In this document: positions 58,577-64,000 of the stretch, piece by piece
How positions within the stretch are numbered: position 1 is the stretch's first letter
Layout of the letters: every line of letters begins with the position of its first letter
Origin: Melitaea cinxia
Taxonomy: Eukaryota; Arthropoda; Insecta; Lepidoptera; Nymphalidae
Direction of reading: 5' to 3'
Length of the DNA: 64,000 nt
NCBI RefSeq assembly: GCF_905220565.1
Contig: NC_059409.1
Location: 5,897,501 to 5,961,500, forward strand
The notes under the pieces: generated by a model
Databases searched by the model: none
What the model was told of the DNA's origin: nothing
Seen by the model: only the letters and a program-made list of their open reading frames with translations
Position numbers and translations under genes: made by a program

Positions 58577-59926
58577 TAAAGTACTCGAATACCTACACAA
58601 ACACAACAATACAACAGTTGTATAACATGACATAGTCTGACATTAGTAGACATAAATTTTGTCATTAATGTAACTGATTAAAATAATAATGTTAAGCAAG
58701 ATATAACATAAAAGCCAAGAATATCTAAATTCTGAAGTGTATATAATTTCTGATTCACTACACAACATCAGACAAATGGACGGCTCTATTTTCCTTTTCT
58801 CTTGGTTCATATAAAATCAACAAGGCGTATTTGGTGGTTTTACGCCCGTAAGTAATACAAGTTTTACAAAAAATTCTTTTTCTATTCATCACCACCGGCT
58901 TATTAGTTTTGACACAGAAGAATAACAAACATCCATGTTACCATCCGCGCGACAACTCACATTTATAATATTGATAAGGGCATATTTTATTCCAGGATCA
59001 GAATATGTTATCTTACACATTCTTGCACATTACAATTCGTGAATGAATATTTTTGTCCGAAATACACATGAAAGTATTCCAGGTCCTTGCTAATTTTTCC
59101 TAATTTTAATATGTAAAGTTTTTCTTTTGTCAAGAACACTCACTTTATCTTTAACCTTAAATCAGGATAATTCTGGATACGAATGACCCCATTCGTGAAT
59201 CTAAGCTATCCTTTCGTCCTACGAACATCGTTATCTTTTTTTTTTCAAAAAATAAAATGCAGTTTACTGGGCATTTAAATATACATACACTTTTTGTATT
59301 TCGTAATATTTTTATTTACAACAATTATATTTTTTTTCAAATCTTCAATTTATTTGTATTTTAAAATGTGTACATAAATCACTAATATCATTATACATAT
59401 AAGTCTCTCTTATCATCGCGATAAATGAAATGTTTATAACTAGAGTCAGTTAATTCGATTCATATAGTAAAATCATAAGTGGCCAATGTTTGTATATAAG
59501 AAATATTAAGAAAAAACGGGGTCTTTATGAAAATTATATCTTAGTCAAAGAAATACAAGCTAAACCTATTTTTAAAAATTTTGCTTATAAGTTTGTACCG
59601 ATATCACGAGAAATCTGCCGCATAAAATCTTTGTGACCCTCAAAATCTTGCTTAGGTTTTATTTTGATACCTACCTTACTACATACCTTCTACATATAGA
59701 GTTATTATTCTAGAAACAAATAGAAAATACCAGTAATTGAGAAACTTAATTTCAAATTCCATACTACGAAGTCGCTGGTAAAAGCTATAATAAAACATTA
59801 TCATTTAAAATAAACGATATCTTAAATACAATTCAAAAATATCTTTTTAACTTTTCAAACTGCCCACAACCACACAAATATTAGCCATCGTAATTAGTAA
59901 ATATTTTATATTGTTTATCTTCGCAG
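58577..59926 (+). other. Upstream sequence of the GPCR exon (intron or promoter side)
   Basis: AT-rich with no recognisable exon. It ends in a good 3' splice site, TTTATCTTCGCAG, just before 59,927, so at least the last part is probably a 5' UTR intron of the receptor gene. Confidence 0.5.
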
Positions 59927-60371
59927 GTCATCGCGTGGCGAGAGAGCGTTCCGAACTGATAGCACTTCCTGGCCAGCTGTGACCCGACAGTCGAACAAAA
60001 TGCCTTATCGGACCCTCTTCGTTTTAAGTTCTGAGGCATTTATCAGTCGTGGACGATACCCACTAGCATCCCGACCTAACCGTTAGATTATGCTCGATAC
60101 GTTGCCGGCGAATAATGAGTGATATTCTACAATGGGTGATCTTTTACCGAGTATACCGAAGAGTACGTTGGCCAGTGAGGTAGATGGTCACAATTGGAGT
60201 GTGGTGGGGCTGGACGCGTATAGCACGGATGAGGAATTGGCTGCAGTGGAACTGTTCAAGGATTATCCGGAGGGGCTGCTGCGCTTCGCGTCTGTTTGCT
60301 GTGTCTTGTTCATGCTTGTTGGAATCCCTGGAAATTTAATCACAATAGTAGCTTTGGCGAGATGCAAGAAG
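59927..60371 (+). CDS. Class A GPCR, exon with 5' UTR and first coding segment (moody/Tre1-like), partial
   Basis: Coding starts at ATG 60,132 and runs 80 codons to a phase-0 splice donor, AAG|GTAAGA, at 60,371/60,372. The rest of the gene lies beyond the window. The extracellular N-terminus is acidic with an N-glycosylation site at N21-W-S. Transmembrane helix 1 spans about residues 50-75, with GIPGN at 64-68; N68 is the conserved helix-1 asparagine. The end, IVALARCKK, and the position of the intron match insect moody/Tre1-type orphan receptors, which act in glial barrier formation and germ-cell migration in Drosophila. Assignment within that group is by memory of family pattern. Two short upstream ORFs (60,000-60,086 and 60,090-60,122) precede the ATG and may lower translation. 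The exon lies between repeats but has no defect. Confidence 0.75.
60000..60122 (+). promoter_or_regulatory. Two upstream open reading frames in the receptor 5' UTR
   Basis: A 28-codon ORF (60,000-60,086, stop TAG) and a 10-codon ORF (60,090-60,122, stop TGA) lie before the receptor ATG. A further ATG at 60,116 overlaps the main start in another frame. They are regulatory only if this UTR exon is transcribed as inferred. Confidence 0.5.
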
Positions 60372-60685
60372 GTAAGATATTATTTATCATTAAAAATAAA
60401 TACAAATTATAACAATACAAAAGATAATTCATTTCTTAGTTTATTATTTAAAAAAAAAAAACGCAAAATAGAGTCATTTTAATTTTAAAATACATCGTTT
60501 ATAAAATACTCGTATAAGCAATAAGTTTGAAACTTTAAATAACTCGGGAGTTATTTGTACTTATTTATTATTCATTACTAAACTTTAATAATAAAGACAC
60601 CCAAAGCAATTGAATATATTAAGAACTTACAGTAATATTAAAGCTAAGGAAAAATGGAATGGCTTCAATATATGATATTTAATTA

Positions 60686-61165
60686 TTGGAACGAAGTTCC
60701 TTACGGCAGGCTTGACATTTGGCTGGGCGACCGAACTGAAAAAAAATGTTATACTAAAACCGTAAGAAAAATATATAACGGAAGTGACGTAATATCAGTC
60801 ACACGACTGTATATAATATAACATTTGTAAAACTAAAATATTACTAGTAAATTTTTTTTAAATTATTTATGTAATTTTATACCGTGAACAAAAATAAATA
60901 AATACATATGTTTTTTTATTTCACTTAATAGTTTGAATTATTATTTTGTTTGATTTATTTTATTTTACGGTATTTGTTATTTTCTAAAATACTAAATTTC
61001 CTAAATACTTTTATGTGCTTAATTAAAAACCAATCAACAAAATAAAAAAAATCAAGAACTAGAAAATATATATATAATTCAACATTGTTTTTCAAATTGT
61101 GTTGCTTCTATACTATCTGAAGGAACTTCGTTCCTACCTGGTGTCCCATGACACCACATAATTTT
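60686..61165. mobile_element. Repeat with GGAACGAAGTTCC inverted ends
   Basis: The left end is TTGGAACGAAGTTCCTTACG and the right end AAGGAACTTCGTTCCTACC, then GTGTCCCATGACACCACA. The end motif is itself palindromic. No coding capacity. Second copy of the repeat nested at 42,363. Confidence 0.7.
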
Positions 61166-62021
61166 TATTATTTTTTTTTCATGATAAAAAAAAATTAAAT
61201 CGCATTGTAATATATCACATAGAATTACACTTCTAAGTGATACGTCTTATTTAATATTCAAATGAGATAAGCAGCTACAGAGTCTAAGTAATTAGATGTG
61301 CTGAATAATAAACAGCTGCTACTAACGGGATGGACACTTTAAAGTCTTTAAGCGTCCACACTAAGTAAAATAATGACCTTAAAATTAATATGAATTTTAA
61401 AAATAATTAACAGTATTCACACAGTGAACATCGTATTTATAAAATATATCTGTTGTAATAGATAACTGATGAGTACACGTCGTTCAAAAATATTAATTTA
61501 CAATAAAATATCATTTTAAATTTCAATGTAACAGAAAAATATGTTTCAATGTAATAAATAATGATTAGTTACGTAAATAATCCGTTACATAAAATATGAG
61601 CTTGTGTAGCAAAATATTTTAGTGATACAGCATTGTATTCTTTGCTGTTAGCCTCACTGCAATATCTTATATTATTTCTAATTAATGTAAAGAGTGCAGG
61701 ACAAAAACATACATTGCAATTTCATTTGTCGAGCGTTTGCGTAATAAAAAGCAAGATATACATGTCAGGGACGGACAACAGCATAGACGAGACATTAGAG
61801 AGTAACAGTTGCTTGGACAATCACAAGAAATAAAACTAAAAACAATTCACTTGTAATAACTATAAATTTTATTGAAAAAAGTTTTTGAATTGATTCAAAT
61901 TTATATGTAGAATGGTACAATTTTTTTTAGAAGTTTTTTTTTCGGTCACTGTGTTTCCGATATTTCGTCACCATTACAAGCGCCATGGTCACGAAACTTA
62001 AGCCAGTTTCGCTTCGCTCAC

Positions 62022-62393
62022 TTCAGCCTGTAATACTGATCCACTGATGGCTCACTGATGACCCACTGATGGGCATAGACCTCTTTCCCCATTTAGGAAG
62101 AGGATCAGAGCTTAATCCACCACGCTGCTCCAATGCGAGTTGGCTGATAGATCCCTATTATGAGTAACGATCGCTATCATGTGTACATGATAACAAACGG
62201 GAACGACAGCTTAACGTGCTCTCTGAGGCACGGTGGGGAGACCCACAAGGACTAACAACCAGACCGGAAATAAATATTTGCATGAACACAAATATCCACT
62301 CCGAGCGGGAATCGAACTCGCGACCGTCCGTCGGTGCTTAGGCGCCGCCGACACGGCATACGCACCTTTACACCAGAGCGGTCGTCCCACCCA
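62022..62393 (-). mobile_element. tRNA-derived SINE, head type B, full length
   Basis: Tail complement CAGCCTGTAATACTG at the left and the standard body (GGATCAGAGCTTAATCCACC). At the right is a head whose minus strand reads GACGACCGCTCTGGTGTAAA, GTCGGCGGCGCCTAAGCACC and box B GAGTTCGATTCCC. A short GATCCACTGATGG-type triplication occurs in the tail. Confidence 0.85.
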
Positions 62394-63175
62394 GCTTACA
62401 TTTAATAACTTCTTAACGACTTTAAAAATAAGGACTTAATAAAGAAATATCTTAAACACCTAGGTTTTGTACAAAATTTCGTTTCAAAAGTCCGTACTTT
62501 TTTATTAGAAACGTTTCTCCTAGTATAAATCAATTAAAAAGTATTTTATTATCTGTTTCTCAAGAGTTTATTTTTTCAAACCCATAGAAGCAGAAGAGTA
62601 AGTATAACAAAAATGAATTAAAATCAAACCGCGAAACAAGTACATTACAGTAAACACAAAAAATAACAAATTTTATCATTAAAATATTGTGTGTATAAAA
62701 ATTGATAAGAAAAAAATATTACTTACCACATTAAAAATTAAAATTACATTTAACGATAAGTTTTGTCATGTTTGTCCGTCATATTCAAGATAACGCATAC
62801 AATCCGGCAGTTGTTTCTACTGGAAATTATTTTTTTAAATAGATAATGGCGTCTCCTTTCTGGGATTTGGTATTCTGCTGTATAATAAAATCCCACATTT
62901 TGCAATTATCTCTAAATTTAAAGTGTTTATTGAAAAAAAAATAGATAAAGCGTTATTCGATGCTGATTACATAGATGATAAAGATTTTACAAAACAAATT
63001 TTGTACTAAAACACAGTTTATACCTATATTATTTTTTAAAGAGTAACTGCGGAGTTTCTTGCCGATTCTTCTCTGCAGAATCTATATTCCGAATCGGTGG
63101 TAATTTCACTTTTAAATATAATAATCACTTTTAAAATTGTTATTTGTAAAACGACGATTTGAAAGTTATATTTAA

Positions 63176-63444
63176 TCTATAATATAAAAATGAGTCGCTG
63201 AATGTGTTGCTAAGCGCAAAACTCGAGAACGGTTGGACCGATTTCGCTAATTCTTTTTTTAAAATATTCCTTGAAGTACGAGGATGATAAAAAAAAAATT
63301 TAAATTTCCTGAAAAAGTCTAAAAACAACACTTTTCTATACTCCCATACAAAAGATTTGTGACAATACTTAAAAGTCAATTTGAACTTTAATACCATACG
63401 ATAAAGTTTGTGTTAGACGATACGAAGTTCGCCGGGTCAGCTAG
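63176..63444 (+). mobile_element. Short Helitron-like element
   Basis: It starts TCTATAATATAAAAATGAGT after A and ends CGCCGGGTCAGCTAG before T. It shares both ends with 44,513-44,710 but is 71 bases longer in the middle. Confidence 0.75.
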
Positions 63445-63848
63445 TATAAATATAAATAAAGTTATTTTTGATTTTAAATCAGAAAATTTTAAACCTATTC
63501 AGTATTTAATATCGAGAGACTGAGACATTATAGATGACCATCGACTTCCAATATATTTTAGAGATATTTCTATTCGTAAATATGAATCCAAAAATTGTAG
63601 TTTATTAATTAAAGAGAAACAAACTCTAAGGGTCTATTCTAACTCCTATTGTTAAAGTCTATTCGTAACTTATCTAAAAACTTTATCCACGACCGGTGTT
63701 TTAATGTTGTTCCTCTTAACAAGTTAGTAAATAATAATCATTTGTACTTATGTACTTATTATTATTATGTATTATGTTATGTACTTATGTAAAAATCACT
63801 TTACAAAGCAAAGACTTTAGTTTTTATTTCAATACACAAACGCTTACG

Positions 63849-63850
63849 TT

Positions 63851-63884
<34 letters not shown>

Positions 63885-63890
63885 TAAACT
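63849..63890. repeat. TA microsatellite and decayed repeat tail
   Basis: TATATATA run followed (63,890-63,965) by CGGTCCAGCTGTTTCAAAGA and ACAAACAGACTGACA, the remnant of a common lepidopteran repeat. Confidence 0.7.
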
Positions 63891-64000
63891 AGAAACTGCC
63901 AGTGAAAGTCCCGTGAAAATCGGTCCAGCTGTTTCAAAGATTAGCCGGAACAAACAGACTGACAATATTAAAAAAAAAATGATGTTTCGGTATATGCATC

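Larger units (their letters stand above)
60372..64000 (+). other. First coding intron of the GPCR (continues past the window)
   Basis: It starts with GTAAGA. No second exon was recognised before the window ends. It is filled by a GGAACGAAGTTCC-ended repeat, a SINE, a Helitron-like element and simple repeats. Confidence 0.6.

Overview
The window looks like chromosomal DNA of a lepidopteran (moth or butterfly). It is AT-rich and almost free of host genes. It is full of repeat families I recognise from that order: tRNA-derived SINEs whose 3' tail contains the complement of CAGCCTGTAATATCCCA, LINE 3' ends finishing in GACATAAAAA, and short Helitron-like elements that start TC, end CTAG and sit between A and T. 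The species cannot be named from the sequence.

Layout. Bases 1-15,000 hold only scattered SINE, LINE-tail and Helitron fragments in AT-rich DNA. Bases 15,119-19,006 are bounded by an approximately 40-bp imperfect inverted repeat and contain a decayed, spliced THAP-domain gene on the minus strand plus a nested SINE. Bases 20,994-23,191 are a broken LINE reverse transcriptase (minus). Bases 31,165-34,675 are a second minus-strand LINE reverse transcriptase, split by a plus-strand insertion of 2.27 kb (32,137-34,403). That insertion has a 15-bp target duplication and poly(A), and it encodes a complete viral-type superfamily 1 RNA helicase domain. Bases 40,202-43,177 hold a head-to-tail Helitron pair and a terminal-inverted-repeat element nested in another one. 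Bases 45,898-51,185 are a composite LTR retroelement with three LTRs. Its first segment carries a LINE fragment and an intron-free open reading frame resembling an insect GNAT acetyltransferase. Its second segment carries a gag start joined almost directly to an integrase end. Bases 59,927-60,371 are the one convincing host exon: the 5' leader and first coding exon of a class A GPCR, probably moody/Tre1-like. The remainder of the window is its first intron.

The two standout loci are both cases of retroelements carrying foreign genes: a virus-type helicase inside a LINE-style insertion, and a host acetyltransferase inside an LTR element. As far as I recall, R1-type insect LINEs with an added viral helicase domain have been reported; this copy is 5'-truncated, so its link to that group is inference. 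I see no rRNA, canonical tRNA gene, CRISPR array or bacterial-type feature. Coordinates of decayed repeats are approximate, usually within 10-20 bases.
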